Below, piece after piece: positions 43,478-54,837 of a DNA stretch of 64,000 nt (positions are counted from its first letter, which is position 1; each line of letters opens with the position of its first letter). The position numbers and the translations under genes are program-made. The notes beneath the pieces were generated by a model. The model saw nothing but the letters and a program-made list of their open reading frames with translations, made no database searches and was not told the origin of the DNA. The DNA lies in the NCBI GenBank assembly GCA_030762935.1, contig CM060884.1:69689696-69753695 (forward strand), written 5' to 3'. The DNA comes from Hymenopus coronatus. Taxonomy: Eukaryota; Arthropoda; Insecta; Mantodea; Hymenopodidae.

Positions 43478-43924
43478 AATGATATTGGCCAAAGAACCAT
43501 ATTAGGTAAGCTTACCTCCATAACAAATCTTAAAGGGTCAGGTGCATCCATTCTTCTTTCAGATAACTCTGTAATAGCTTGTGATGGGCATGGCATAATT
43601 TAGTACTTCGATTCATGGTTCCCGGAAAATAAATTTAAAAAAATGGCATCGGCCAAAGGCAGTGGAATTTAATTACTTTACTGTATTGCCCACGCCCATG
43701 AAATGAGTTGCCTTCAGTCATACCACACCACTTAGAAAAGTAATTAAGTTACGTTTACGATTGCCCTGCTTTTACATTAAACTAAATGAAAACATGTCCA
43801 AATTTCACCACTTCTCAGAAAACTGCTAATTTACTCAGTAGTTGGATAAATATTTCTAATACTGAAGTGTTAGCATATTAGAAAAACGTAGCTTATTAAA
43901 AGCGCTGAAGTTGTGGCAGCAGTC
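43478..43924. other. No gene or named repeat seen
   Basis: Unassigned DNA between family R and the TTAA-flanked element. Confidence 0.3.
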
Positions 43925-43928
43925 TTAA

Positions 43929-44388
43929 GGGCCATTCACATTGAAAATTAACCTTAGACGTAGTGACATAGTATATAGACGCAGAATATGGACTATGAGC
44001 ATTCTTAGTGACAAACGTAAATGTAGACAATAAACAATCAGAAATTAAAACAAGCGAACTACGCCGTGGGAGTGAATAGCAAACTAAAATGGCTGAACGT
44101 GCACGTGCAAACTAGAGTAGTCAATTTGCTTGGTGTTTTATAGTTTAAAGAACGGTTGTCTTGTTGCAGACGAAGGTGGATTCATCCCCTTAATCAAAGA
44201 CGAATTAACGGAAGAGAAATGAGAGAGAATCATCCAGCAAAGCTATTTTAATAACGCATCGAGCAGTATTCTCATTGGTTGATTCCTACGTTGCATGTTC
44301 AACTTTGACGTAAAAGCTTGGCGTTTGCTACGTATACTACGGTTATATCTACGTTACGTCTACGGTTGATTTTCGATGTGAATGGCCC
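43929..44388. mobile_element. piggyBac-like MITE with TTAA target duplication
   Basis: Flanked by TTAA on both sides (43925-43928, 44389-44392). The ends GGGCCATTCACATTGAAAAT and (reverse) GGGCCATTCACATCGAAAAT are inverted repeats extending through AACC(T/G)TAGACGTA. Length is 460 bp and no transposase is present. TTAA specificity is the hallmark of the piggyBac superfamily. Confidence 0.8.
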
Positions 44389-44622
44389 TTAACACATCCA
44401 TACTTTCTTTCCCTGCAGGGAACTGTTGTCAGCAAATTTGTAAGCATTCTTTCAGTCGATAGATGCTTTGAATCCCTTTGCTAAGAGTATTATTATGCTT
44501 GGTGGCAGTATTTCCAAGAGTTTTAGCTACCATAAATTACTTTAATGCAATTATGGTTAAATATGTATTTTGCATTCGACATAATGCGGTTTGTCCGCAA
44601 AATGTACGAGAGCGGATGCTTT

Positions 44623-45105
44623 TTTTACTTTCTCTACACGTAGTATTTTCATTGTGCTAGAGAAGGTATTGTATTGCACCCAACAACTTGACACAGATTT
44701 CACTACAAATATATTTTAATAGATCCCCTAAATCCAAAAAAAAAAAAAAAAAACATGTTTAGAAAAATGTCCGCGTGTGTGTTTTCTGTGGGTAGTATAG
44801 GTCAAAAACGAAAAGGCCGTTAAATAACAAACTTGGTGTTTTAAGTTCAGTATCTTCCAACATGGTGGAAAAAAATCGAAAATTTTGATTTTCTCAAAAA
44901 TAGCTAACGGTTTTGGTTAAATATTGTATATTAAAGATATAAACATGAAAAATAAAATGTATATCTTCAATTTTCTGGGACTAGCCTCTGAAGAAATTTT
45001 TATTTTGCGGAATTTTGTATAACTGGTAAACCGTAAGACATAAACAAAAATACAACACAAAAATGTAGAGCTTGTTAAAAATACAATATATGTTACATAT
45101 AGTTT
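44623..45105 (+). repeat. Family R, 5' two-thirds
   Basis: Starts TTTACTTTCTCTACACG with a decayed dyad, then CACCCAACAACTTGACAC, and runs to AACAATATATGTTACATATA. Truncated there. Confidence 0.85.
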
Positions 45106-45109
45106 TTCT

Positions 45110-45190
45110 TGCTTCAGTAGTGAAACGGCAGGGTTTGTCTCTGTTAAATCTTTGGTAGCATCAAAAAATATGGACACAAATTCGTTCACA
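45110..45190 (-). pseudogene. Possible hAT-like transposase scrap
   Basis: The minus frame reads EFVSIFFDATKDLTETNPAV. The string SI..DATKDLTE resembles the first catalytic-D neighbourhood of hAT-derived proteins (..DSTxDVS..). Too short to be firm, and joined to a family R end. Confidence 0.25.
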
Positions 45191-45339
45191 ATCGTAAGAA
45201 GCTAAATAAGATATTGCAATTCGTATAATACATTTCTAAATTTTGTTTATTTATTAAGTAATCGTTAAAAATACAGATGGTCCTGGGAGCTTTAGTAGGC
45301 ATCATTTGTCATTAAATAATTAATATGCATTGTATTTTT

Positions 45340-45545
45340 TTGCACAAACCGTGTTACGACAGGAGTTAGATAAGTAGAGTCACACTGGAAAAGTCAATGC
45401 CATATCCGGGATTTGAACCACGGATATCCCGGCGTCTAGCCGGCCACTCTAACCACTGAGCCATCATTGCAATTTGCTGGCACGCCATTAAATTCCTCAA
45501 CTGACTCGTATGTTTCCCGGTATACCACAAGGTGATCTCAAATTA
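45340..45545 (-). mobile_element. tRNA-derived SINE (type S5), reverse copy
   Basis: ACGACAGGAGTTAGATAAGT, GGGATTTGAACCACGG (reverse B box) and CCACTGAGCCATCATTGCAA (reverse A box) match the copy near 60.7 kb. Further body continues toward 45545. Confidence 0.75.
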
Positions 45546-45550
45546 TTTTT

Positions 45551-45817
45551 TAAATGGAAATGAGTTTTATATAACTGGTGTTTAACGGCGCTTTAACTAC
45601 TGTGGATCTCAGCGTCCCATTCTATACGGGGCGTTAAAGACCGTAATTTTGCTCAGAGGCCTCTTTTATCAGGTCTAATGTTCTTTTACGGGACCAACGG
45701 CTTTGCTTCTCCACCGAAGGATTTTTACGGCCGAAAAAAATCCATCGTCCTCCGCCGGAATTGCACCCGCGAACTTGCTTGTATGAAATGGTAACCATTT
45801 CATTACGGAGGGCGACA
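45551..45817 (-). mobile_element. tRNA-derived SINE (type S1), reverse copy
   Basis: Tail AAATGGAAATGAGTTTTAT, body GATCTCAGCGTCCCATTCTA, head GAATTGCACCCGCGAAC and GGAGGGCGACAAA. Confidence 0.85.
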
Positions 45818-45904
45818 AAACATTATTTCTAAATGACATACCCCAATGGAGACTTACACTGTCGTAAGTACTCTTTAAGTCCCGGGCTTTTATAGCCTAC
45901 TGTT

Positions 45905-46115
45905 ATGGTCAATTAGTGTTAATTTAATTGTTTTTTCACACAAGCCGTGTATAGGACAGAAGTTGGATAGATGAAATTGAATGAAGTTTTGAATTCTAGC
46001 TAGATATTAATTTTCGTCTTGTGTCAAAGCTGCGTGTAGGACAGGAGTTAGATAAATTTGAATGAAATTTCGAATTCTAGCTAGGTATTAATTTTCGTTA
46101 TCTGCATCAAGCTTG
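45905..46115. repeat. S5-related sequence with an 85-bp tandem duplication
   Basis: TAGGACAGAAGTTGGATAGA at 45952 and TAGGACAGGAGTTAGATAAA at 46037 begin two ~85-bp copies, each ending CTAGATATTAATTTTCGT-like. The leading GTTATGGTCAATTAGTG is the S5 tail. Confidence 0.7.
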
Positions 46116-46164
46116 GTCGAAATCAATGCATGGACTTTTATGTACTAAGATTATTTGGTAAAGC

Positions 46165-46226
46165 TATACGATGGTTGCACCACACATACGGACTCGCGCG
46201 CGCACACGCACACACACACACAAACA

Positions 46227-46266
<40 letters not shown>

Positions 46267-46598
46267 GTCTTTAAGACTTTTACCGGCGATCCATACTTGA
46301 AAGTGTTGAAAGCATTAAGTTGTTCAGATGTGAAAGTTGTCAGATTGCCGAAATTTTTACTTCTTCTTGGGATAATTGGGGTTTTAGCTTCACAGATCCC
46401 TCGGCTACACCCTGTCGTTCCGCGGTAGCGGCCTTCAGCCGCAACTGCTACACTCCTCAGCTTATAAAACATTTCCCTCGGCTACGCTCTGCGGCTTAGA
46501 GCCCTAATTGTTTATAACAGACCAGTAACTACAATGCGGCTCTGATGAACGAAGCGCCCACGTATAGAAGTAATGCCAAGTGGTGGAACCATCGTATA
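46165..46598. mobile_element. TIR element carrying a (CA)n tract
   Basis: Inverted termini TATACGATGGTTGCACCAC (46165-46183) and GTGGTGGAACCATCGTATA (46580-46598) match over 19 bp with one mismatch. Inside are the CA-rich tract and a CG-rich patch with TCCCTCGGCTAC repeated twice. Non-coding; superfamily unknown. Confidence 0.6.
46199..46262. repeat. (CA)n/(CG)n microsatellite
   Basis: Interrupted CA repeats with CG steps at the 5' side of the TIR element. Confidence 0.95.
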
Positions 46599-46599
46599 C

Positions 46600-47525
46600 T
46601 AATAATGATTATTTTAATAGTTTGCCACAAAATCTACTATTATCCTGGTGCAAAGTAAGCTCTTGAGCGGTCCTGCAGAATAGCCTTACTACTCATTGCA
46701 CAATTGGCATCCTTAGTTGAAGGCCTATGACATTTAGCAGGCTATATCTAAATGAAGGTGAAAATGAGAATGTTAAAGATTTCGATGAGTATAAAATGCT
46801 GGCGAATACTAACCTCTTGACATTTGGAGGCGACTGAAGAAGATATCCCAGAGCATGACATTTAGTTGTGGTTTCTATTAGCGTCTCTGGCGGCGCCCCG
46901 GCATCCAGTGTTATTATTGTAAGGTAATATTATTTCGTCAGGCGGAGCTGAATCACCGGGCTATTTGTATCGGCAGAGGCCCGTGCCAGTTGATACGCCT
47001 CCGGAAGATGCACCCTGAGGGCCACCAGCATTGCATTTATGTTAACTTTCTTTACATTCGGTAGATACCGCTTATTTTAATAAAAGCCAGCCAAATCCGC
47101 TGCCAACAGGAAGTTTCGTGAAGTGCCAAATGGCCCCCAACTCGGCGGCACATTCAGTTCGCTATTTGCAGCTTCCATGAATGATTAAAACGAGCACATG
47201 GTCAAGTTTTGACTGTCCACCACGCACAGAGACTTCTAATCAAACAAGCTCTCCAGCATTATATCTGCTGACAGGTAACCATTACATGTCGATGCGACGA
47301 ACTTTCCGTCACATTTGATAGATTTTTAAGTTCTACGAGGGTAATAAATGCATTTGATGGATTACGTATATTACTGTCGGAAACAATGGCAGTGTTTTTC
47401 AGAACCTGATGACCCTGCCTCACTCTGCTTCTAAAGGCGGCCTGACTAAAGTTTGGGATTAGGGTGTGTGTGGCTGGAAAGCAACCCTCGCTGTTGCCAC
47501 TTAGTGGTCCCTTAACTTAGGCGCA
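46600..47525. other. Mixed low-repeat DNA, no gene read
   Basis: A more CG-containing patch at 46880-47050 could encode PGIQCYYCKVILFRQ, vaguely like a retroelement zinc knuckle, but no flanking motif supports it. Confidence 0.25.
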
Positions 47526-47527
47526 TC

Positions 47528-47795
47528 GCCCTCAGCGGTATAATGGTTACCATGTTAACTTCATATACTCAGGATGCGGCGGAGGACGATGGACGTAAAA
47601 GTCCTTAGCATGGCTTCCTTGGGAAGGGAAGTAAAGCCGTGTCGAAGATTTGACACGTAAAAGAACATCAAGCCTGATAGAGAGGCCTCTGAGCAAAATA
47701 AAACGGTCTTTCACTCCCAATATGGAATGGGACGCTGAGAACCACAGCAGTTAAAGAGCGGTATTAATAAAACTTCATTTCCATTTCTCGACTTG
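47528..47795 (+). mobile_element. tRNA-derived SINE (type S1)
   Basis: CCCTCAGCGGTATAATGGTT ... ATCAAGCCTGATAGAGAGGC ... ATTTCCATTTC. The B-box stretch is partly deleted (ACTCAGGATGCGGCGGAGGA). Confidence 0.85.
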
Positions 47796-48265
47796 CAAGC
47801 AGTGTCTCCAGGAAACTTCTCTCGCCCTCTTTTGTTTGCTGATGGTTCTTGTCCAGAGATAGGTGAGAGCCACCGTGCTTTGGAGAAAACTATATGAATC
47901 AGTTTGTTTTTTGAGTGATTTTGCTCATTTGCTTTTATGTTTAAAAATCTGTTGTATTTTCCTTGAAACAATTCTTACACATACAAATCTTTCTGTGCCC
48001 TTGCTTGACTCATTTATTATTGCATTATATTCTTGTTTTGCATCACACAGTGTGCGAATCAAGCTTCTTGCTATGAGGAGGAAAGGATAGGGTCTTTCAG
48101 ATATTATGCAATTTTTAAAAATGCAGTATCTTAAGTCAAAATACATTGAAATAAAAACAATGATCTTCATACTTTCCCATTTAATTGCGAAAATTATATC
48201 AGGCAGTGTCCACCTATACTGTCTCGGCTGGTAGTTACTCGATATATGAACTCGTAATGAATTAA
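47796..48265. other. No gene recognised
   Basis: A 142-codon minus-strand ORF (47925-48353) spans this stretch. Its first ~45 codons overlap a transposase relic in another frame, and the rest has no motif I recognise, so I do not call it a gene. Confidence 0.3.
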
Positions 48266-48269
48266 TGAC

Positions 48270-48640
48270 CGTTTTACACTCTGTTGATGACACGTTGAAT
48301 TTATTCCTGTTGTTGGAGAACTGTTCACATAACCTAATAAAGAGAAGTAACATTGCCTAAGATCAGAAGATCTTGGAGGTCATTCCAAGGTGCCACGAAG
48401 AGAGATGACAGGCTGAGGGAATTTAATGGTTGCAACAGAGACGGTTTCCTCGAAATTCCTTATTAACCGCGGAACTGTTGATGCTGTAGGAGCATTATGA
48501 TGTCCCAAGATAACGCAAGACAATGCATATAGCACTTGCCTGTTCGGTAACGGGTTTTCACAATAAGTTGATAACACGTTCCCCCTTGTGAACCGCTCCA
48601 TGTCAACCAACATCCTAAAATACACAAACAATTGATCAAG
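48270..48640 (-). pseudogene. IS630-type transposase relic (DUF4817 HTH fused to DDE end)
   Basis: The minus strand from about 48605 reads MERFTRGNVLSTYCENPLPN, then HHNAPTASTVPRLIRNFEET VSVA. This is the N-terminal HTH layout of insect IS630-type transposases (MERFT...APS..TV.RLV.KFEETGSV). The frame then jumps to PPRSSDLRQCYFSLLGYVNS, the third-D region (PPRSxDLTPxDFFLWGYxKS), and ends with a TSRDSIGGHC piece like the terminal RGGH. The DDE middle is deleted, joining the two ends. It is a coding counterpart of the HTH relic at 18.9 kb. Confidence 0.65.
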
Positions 48641-49114
48641 TAATTGGAATGACTCGATATTAAAAGTAATAAACCCAGTACTGTAAAACTTGTTTTACCA
48701 CTCGATTTAAAAACTGCGCATTATATAAAATACCTATATTTTACTAATCTTTTATGCACATACATTAAGAAAATCAATATTTCATTAATTTTGTTGTAAT
48801 TTACTGAAAAATTCTATAATTAGCTACCTATTTAATGTACTAATAAGAATAAAAATGCTTTCAGTGGGCATTTACTCTACATAGGAAATGCAGGTTCAAT
48901 CTTGTAAATCAAATCTGTTAAAGAATTAAGTGGGACAGTCTTATATCTGTGGACGCTAATTTGGCAACAATGGCTTATGCAGTGTTGCCAACATTGGTAT
49001 TGAAAAACAGCGGATTTGTTCCACCAGTAGTGAGAATCTATGATGCTATGAATGTCTTATGGATAGTTAACCCGGCTATAGCTTCAGAAACAAAGTTATA
49101 CAATTTTAATGGGA
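48641..49114. other. No gene or named repeat seen
   Basis: AT-rich. A 72-codon + ORF at 48949-49167 runs into family R at its 3' end. Confidence 0.3.
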
Positions 49115-49690
49115 AAGATCTGACGTGTTCCATTCACATGACTTTCTCTGCAACACAGTTTTGTTAAACCCCTTCTTCCATTTACCTCATGCTAATCGAT
49201 AAAAAATTAGCAGAAATGGTCTTATTACTTATTTACTTTCTTGTAAATACCCGCATGAGAAAAGTATAAGCATTTAAAACCGAAACCAATAATAAAGAAT
49301 ATCTATATATATAAAAAAAAAGGACGACTCCACGAAAAAAATGTATGTAATATAAATTCTGTGTTTTAACGAGCTCTACATTTCGGTTTAGTAAGTTTTT
49401 GTCTATCTCCTACGGTTTATCAATTATGCAAAATTCCGCCAGAACAAAGATGCCTTCCTAAGCTATTCCCAGAAAATTCAAGATACACCTTTTATTCGTC
49501 ATGTTAATATCTTTAGTATACGATACTTTGATCAAAATCGTTAGAACCATTTTTGAGAAAATCAAAATGATTTAAAATTCTTTCATGTAAATGGTAGTTA
49601 GGATGGGGGAATTTTGCTGAAAATCTTCGTCTCGGATCCTTGGAAGATACTGAACTTAAATACCAACAAACTTTTTTCTAGAAATGCTTT
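49115..49690 (-). repeat. Family R, 3' two-thirds
   Basis: From GATCTGACGTGTTCCATTCA to CTTAAATACCAACAAACTTT, lacking the 5' dyad part. Confidence 0.85.
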
Positions 49691-50282
49691 ATTGGACTCG
49701 GAGGACTTCAAAACGAACTGAGGGGAGAATAGAGCCTCGGACGTTTGAAGCTGCAGGCTTACACTATGATACGGCCAAAGAGGGTTCCTGGAGGAGGAAT
49801 GCAGGAATTGGCAAGCGAAGGGTTCGGAACACGGAACACATATTCCACCCGCATCGCGCTAATTTTCCATACCCAAGTGAAACTAGTTGCTTTTCCAAAT
49901 ATTAATGTCTTGCAAGTTGTCAACATCGATTGTTTATTTTCTGGGGCTTGAGACTCATTAGTAGCAAAAATCGTTTCCAAATGGGAAACAGTTAACGGCT
50001 GCCTATATGAATACTAGTGCTGGGACAAAAATGACAACTATTGAAGCAGTTTCACCTTTAAAATGTTTCATAAAACACTTCTGGAAATTGCAAGCATTGT
50101 GTTGTTGTTCTTTCATGAATCGCTTTCCCGCAACAATGACAACAACGCTTGAGTAGTTAACATTTATTGCGCTGCGGTTGATGTGCTCCACTAGCGTAAA
50201 TATTTTGTCATTGCTTCCAAAGTTTACCGCAAGGTGCGCCTTTGTGCCTCGTAGCGCGCCATAGACATAGACAGCAGACAAA
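49691..50282. other. Unassigned, no gene read
   Basis: Moderately GC-rich. 49700-49780 resembles the translated tail of a tRNA-SINE but no boxes were found. Confidence 0.3.
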
Positions 50283-51115
50283 AATTGGCCACCTACTCTG
50301 GTTTATAAGAAACCTCTTGCTAATTCGCCCATTTAGCAGCTATCGCGAGAAATAATTACTGTCAAATGATGTGCTTATGATACTTGTACCGTGTTCCTCG
50401 GACTCGGAATGTATCACATTCAAAGATAGTCTCCGATATTGGTGTACACTTATTTCAAGTGCATGTAATGGAGTTAATGGATATAGGCATGACAGACAAA
50501 CAAGGTTTAGACAAACTGATGTGTTATTTACTACTGTGGTTCTCAGCGTCCCATTCTAAATTGGGCGTGAAAGACCGCTTAATTTTGCTCAGAGGCCTCT
50601 CTATCGTGTTTGAGGTTCTTTTACGTGCCGTAAATCTACAACACGGGACCAACGGCTTTACTTCCCTTCCGAAGGAAGCCATGCTAAGGATTTTTACACC
50701 CAAAAAAATCTATCGTCCTCTGCGGAGTTTGAACCCGCGACCTTGTGTATATGAAGTTAGCATGGTAACCATTACTCCAGGGAGAGTGACAAGGTTTGGT
50801 CAAAATCTGATATTTTGCCCTTCTTCAGTTTTAGACCAAGAAATTAGAACACAATTAAGTTATAACCCTACCGCGATGTTTACTACCATAACATCAATTT
50901 ATCAATAATAACTTCTGACAGAGCGAAAAATGGGATGTATTAAATATTCCTTCAAATAGAGATCTCTCCCCTTCCATTGTCCTTTGATTTTTACTTAAAA
51001 AGCCTGGAAAAACAATTAATTTGAACAGATGTTGTATATGGTGTACTTGGTAGCGTGTAGTACCACAAGATGGCGATTGGACACGAAACGTGCTTCAGCA
51101 AAACGCCCTGTGTTG
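50283..51115 (+). repeat. Dispersed repeat, copy B (see 6495-7015), SINE inside
   Basis: Blocks 50300-50420 (TATAAGAAACCTCTTGCTAA) and 50825-51080 (AGTTTTAGACCAAGAAATTA, TATTAAATATTCCTTCAAAT) match copy A. An S1 SINE lies between them at 50528-50795. Copy B shows no THAP-like start. Confidence 0.65.
50528..50795 (-). mobile_element. tRNA-derived SINE (type S1), reverse copy
   Basis: GTGGTTCTCAGCGTCCCATT ... TTGAACCCGCGACCTTG ... ATGGTAACCATTACTCC; all S1 hallmarks on the minus strand. Confidence 0.9.
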
Positions 51116-51573
51116 CGCGCGGCCTGATATTATCCGCAGAAGTCGAATGTACTAATTAAATTCATTCCCTCTCGTTAACAATGGTTTGCTTCGTAATTTG
51201 ATAATTTCTTTTTCAGTGTACCTAGTGAGTGGTTGCATTTGGCGCATTGTGGCTCTATCGATGGGGGGCTGTATTTATCTCAATAGTATTTGGTGGTATA
51301 CAACATGTCTGTAGCAGTTTTGCAGCTGATCAATGCGCCAAAACAGCTTATGGAATTTCTGTTGCCGGAAACTGTTATTTCGAAACTATTTCGCAAAAAG
51401 AATAAGTTTTCCCACCACTAATGAATACTCTTAGCGCCGCGGCGCATAAGTTGAAAGCCATGGAAGTCGGCGAACAGCTGCGGATAGGCAGGTGGCGCGC
51501 ATTGTTAGCGGTGACACTTGGCTGGGCGGTCCGGATATGTGGGCAACGGAAAGACGCGGTTGTCGACATTTGA
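51116..51573. other. No gene recognised
   Basis: Includes a pyrimidine-rich TTTCTTTTTCAG acceptor-like site near 51217 and a GC-rich patch at 51430-51560. No exon could be supported. Confidence 0.3.
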
Positions 51574-51762
51574 CCCCACAACAATGTTGAGCATGAAGGT
51601 GAAGCACGCGAACGGTATAGGTTTGTATTTAGGATGCTCCAAGACGCTCAATATAGTATTCGGAATGAAGTTAATAATAGCTGTTTTTCTGGCAGACCCT
51701 CGCAGCAGTCAGACATGCGAAAGTTCATTCTGGACGACACGGAAGATGACAACTGGACCTAA
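51574..51762 (+). CDS. Unrecognised open frame with coding-like composition
   Basis: An open frame of 62 codons without a required ATG, bounded by TGA (51571) and TAA (51760-51762). It contains NVEHEGEARERYRFVFRMLQ, then SGRPSQQSDMRKFILDDTED. It has a balanced charged composition unlike the family R frames. I do not recognise a domain. It could be an exon or a transposon gene scrap; no splice sites were confirmed. Confidence 0.25.
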   Translation, partial: PHNNVEHEGEARERYRFVFRMLQDAQYSIRNEVNNSCFSGRPSQQSDMRKFILDDTEDDNWT

Positions 51763-51789
51763 GGATCTAGCTCGTTCTTCAGCATGGTA

Positions 51790-52555
51790 ATTTTAAGTGT
51801 TCCATTCACATGACTTTCTCTACATCTCAGCAACAAAATATTGTTAAGAAGCTTATGCTTCTATTTACTTCATGCTAATCGAAAAAAAAATTAGCAGAAA
51901 TAGTCTCATTACTTGCTTTCCTGTAAGTAGAAGCAAAATAAGGGAGTACCATAGGTTAAAGTTATAGTCAAAAGCTTTTGGTATGTGACTGAAGTTCCTT
52001 TGATTGTATGGACACGAGTTGACAAATTCCTGTCTGAGAAACTATAGGTTTTTCAAAGCTGTAATCAAAATCGTTAGCCATTTTTGAAAAAAATCAAAAT
52101 TTTCGAAAAAAGTTCTGTGTAAAGTGTAGTTTCGGGTGGGGGGATTTTTCTCAAAAGCTTAAGTGTCGCATCCCTGGAAGATACTAAACCTAATAAACTT
52201 AAACTTTTGTATTTTCCCGACTTTTCGTTTTTGGGTTATCGTGTTTACACACACACACACACATACACGGACCTTTTTCTGAAAATGATTTTTTTGGATA
52301 CAGGGGGCCAGAAAAGTCAAGATATACATTTTATTTGTCATGTAAAATATCTTTAATATACTATTTTTAACCAAAATCGTTAGAGCCATTTTTGAAAAAA
52401 ATCAAAGTTTTCGAAATTTTTTCCATGTAAAGGGTAGTTGGGATCTAAAGATAATGAACTTAAATATGAAGTTTGGAATTTAACGGACTTTTCGTTTTTG
52501 AGTTATGCTGCACGCTCGCGCGCACACACATACGGACATTTTTTCTGAATTTTTT
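51790..52555 (-). repeat. Family R, two reverse fragments
   Basis: 51792-52309 has tail and CCCTGTATCC end but lost the middle (joint at about 52062). 52310-52550 repeats the AAGATATACATTTTATTTGT to CACACATACGGAC part. Confidence 0.85.
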
Positions 52556-52559
52556 TTCT

Positions 52560-52940
52560 TTTTTACTTTCTCTACACGAACTATGTAAACCGTGTATAGA
52601 GAACGTATTGTATTGCACCCAAAAATTCGCTACCGTGATTTCACCGGAAATAGATGTTTTGAGACCCCCTGAACTCAAAAAAATAATTGAAAAAATGTCC
52701 GATACGGGAATTTGTCAACTCCTGTCCATACAAAGGTACTTCAAACACATAGTAACCAGCTTTTAAACTATTTGACTATTGATTTAGTCCATGGTACCCC
52801 TGTATTTCTCTTCTACTGACAAGGAAGCAGGTGTGCAGACCCTTTTTGCAATTTTTTCTCGGTCAGCATCAAGTAAATAAAAGAATACGCTTTTAACAAT
52901 GATGTATTGCAGAGATGAAAGTCATGGATTCAGATTTTTT
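52560..52940 (+). repeat. Family R, internally deleted short form
   Basis: 5' dyad ACTATGTAAACCGTGTATAG at the left, jump at about 52700 to CGGGAATTTGTCAACTCCTG, then a degenerate tail ending CATGGATTCAGATT. Confidence 0.85.
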
Positions 52941-53042
52941 GGATTTATGGACCTTGTATATCGGGTGAAATTTCGGTATCGACTGTTTGGGTGGAATACA
53001 ATAGCTTCTCTATACACTATGTACATGTAGAGAAAGTAAAAA
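52941..53042 (-). repeat. Family R, 5' end only
   Basis: TATCGGGTGAAATTTCGGTA to CACTATGTACATGTAGAGAA, tail-to-tail with the preceding copy. Confidence 0.85.
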
Positions 53043-53597
53043 GAATTTATAGAATTTCTATGAATCATTGCCTTGACCATTGACCCCTTTGGCACCCTCC
53101 GAGGCGGCGACTTTTGGCAAAGTTGGATGTGACGCGAGGACGATCGTGTTACGCCTCGCGCTTCTAAATCACGTGTACACACTCATTAATCATTATTTTG
53201 CTTGGCGAACCTTTATTTTTACACTTCAAGAGCAAAATGCTTCACGTCGGCAAGCTGAAAGGACGTTTACATTCTCTCAGAGGTGAAAATGACTTGTTTT
53301 AAATATGCAGGACTTGCAGCCGGTATTTATATCCCTTTCACTAGCACCACAACTGAAGCGACTTGACTCGTTAGTGCAATACGAAGTGGAATGGCCATCC
53401 AGTGAGACCCGAGCGTCGCGAGTTAGAGACCCAGCGACTATAGTCAAATGTGCCGATGGTAAAGAAAGGGGAGGGCCCATGTAAAATAATGGTGTGATGG
53501 CACCCTTAGATGTTGACGGGCTTAATTTGACTGCAGTAGCATGGATTTTACTCTGTTTTATTTATAAAAATACTACGGTTTATTGCAAAAATGCTAA
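53043..53597. other. Low-repeat DNA, no gene supported
   Basis: Contains CG-rich patches (53090-53170, 53390-53450) that may be old coding or regulatory sequence. No domain readable. Confidence 0.3.
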
Positions 53598-53884
53598 TAT
53601 TTACTTTCTATATACGAACTATGTACATTGTGTATAGAGAAGGTATTATATTGCACTAAAAAAAATCGTTACCGATCGAGATTTCACCGGCAATACTTGT
53701 TTTGGGTCCCCCTGAATAAAAAAAAAGAGAGCATTTTTAGAAAAAGGTCCTTGCGTGTGTGTGTGTGTGTCTGGGGAGCATGGCTGAAAACGAAAAGCTT
53801 GGTGTTTAAATTTATCTTCCAGGGATGCAAGACAAAGATTTTCATGAAAATCCCCCCACCCCCAACTATCGTTTACATGGAACA
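53598..53884 (+). repeat. Family R, 5' third
   Basis: ACTTTCTATATACG, dyad ACTATGTACATTGTGT, then the unit up to CGTTTACATGGAACATG. Confidence 0.85.
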
Positions 53885-54340
53885 TGAAATAAATGAATTG
53901 CTCTGGGCAGGACGCTATCCAGGTTCAAAAGTATGCATTTTAGGAATGAAAACGCATTTTTTTTTCTAAATACAAATTATTTTTCTCTCAATATTGTTCC
54001 CTTTTAGGGATATAAACTTTTACCGTATGTCATTTAAACCCTCCAAAAAACTAGGAATTTTCGAGCTCTGCAAAATACATCTTTATGTCGATGACCTCAT
54101 TTGATCTAAAGTTTACTCCCGCGACCCTTTTCATGTTGGGAAGAAGAGATAATCGCAGAGAGTCAGTTCGAGCGAATATGGGGAGGTGGTGTTCCAGCGA
54201 AAGCTCCGGATGAATGTGCGAGTGAGTTGTTATGGTGACTCATTTCTTTCTTCTTCGCCAAATGGAATCGTGTCTCTTTCAACTTCTTTTTTTTTATTAT
54301 TCCATTTAGATCAATCAGATTCACACTCGTCCATACTATA
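53885..54340. other. No gene or named repeat seen
   Basis: Unassigned AT-rich DNA with a T-run at about 54285. Confidence 0.3.
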
Positions 54341-54361
54341 TTATGGAGTTAGATAGGGAAT

Positions 54362-54490
54362 AATTTTGGCTAGAGAATAATTGCCACCCCTTCGCTGGGA
54401 ATCGAACCCGAATCCCCTCGCCCAGCAGGCACGTTCTTCATCGACCACCCCAGTTCCTTCAGCTTGTCGAATTGGGCCAAGATTATTTAT
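54362..54490 (-). mobile_element. tRNA-derived SINE head, reverse
   Basis: The reverse strand reads GATTCGGGTTCGATTCCCAG, an excellent B box, with GGTGGTCGATGAAGAACG upstream in the A-box/anticodon region. Body undefined. Confidence 0.5.
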
Positions 54491-54837
54491 CCAAGGTATT
54501 TTAATAAATATAATTAAAATGAACATAAAACAACGTTTAGATTTTGTGCACCAAAATATTCACTTCAGTGGTTGTTCAGTAATGGTTTATCCATTTTCTA
54601 TGACGTCAGTTTATTATGAAAACCTTCACATCCTAAAAATTTGACGCCACCACTTTTCCGTCCGTCCGTCGGGACCGTTTTTTCCATCTTTGGAGCAGAT
54701 TCACCGGAAGCTTCTCATTGTTTTGATTGTTGCTTGGTTTCCGGAGTATAATGATAAATTCAGGTCTCATTGACAGTGTCAACTCGCCGCTGAAGTTCCA
54801 TCGGTTTTCGTTAAAATAGCTCCAAACATATATTAAA

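Noticed and set aside
46171..46472. ORFs rich in TH or CV repeats
   Set aside because: They are translations of the CA microsatellite.
47925..48353. 142-codon minus-strand ORF as a gene
   Set aside because: Its beginning overlaps the IS630 relic out of frame and the rest has no motif or splice context.
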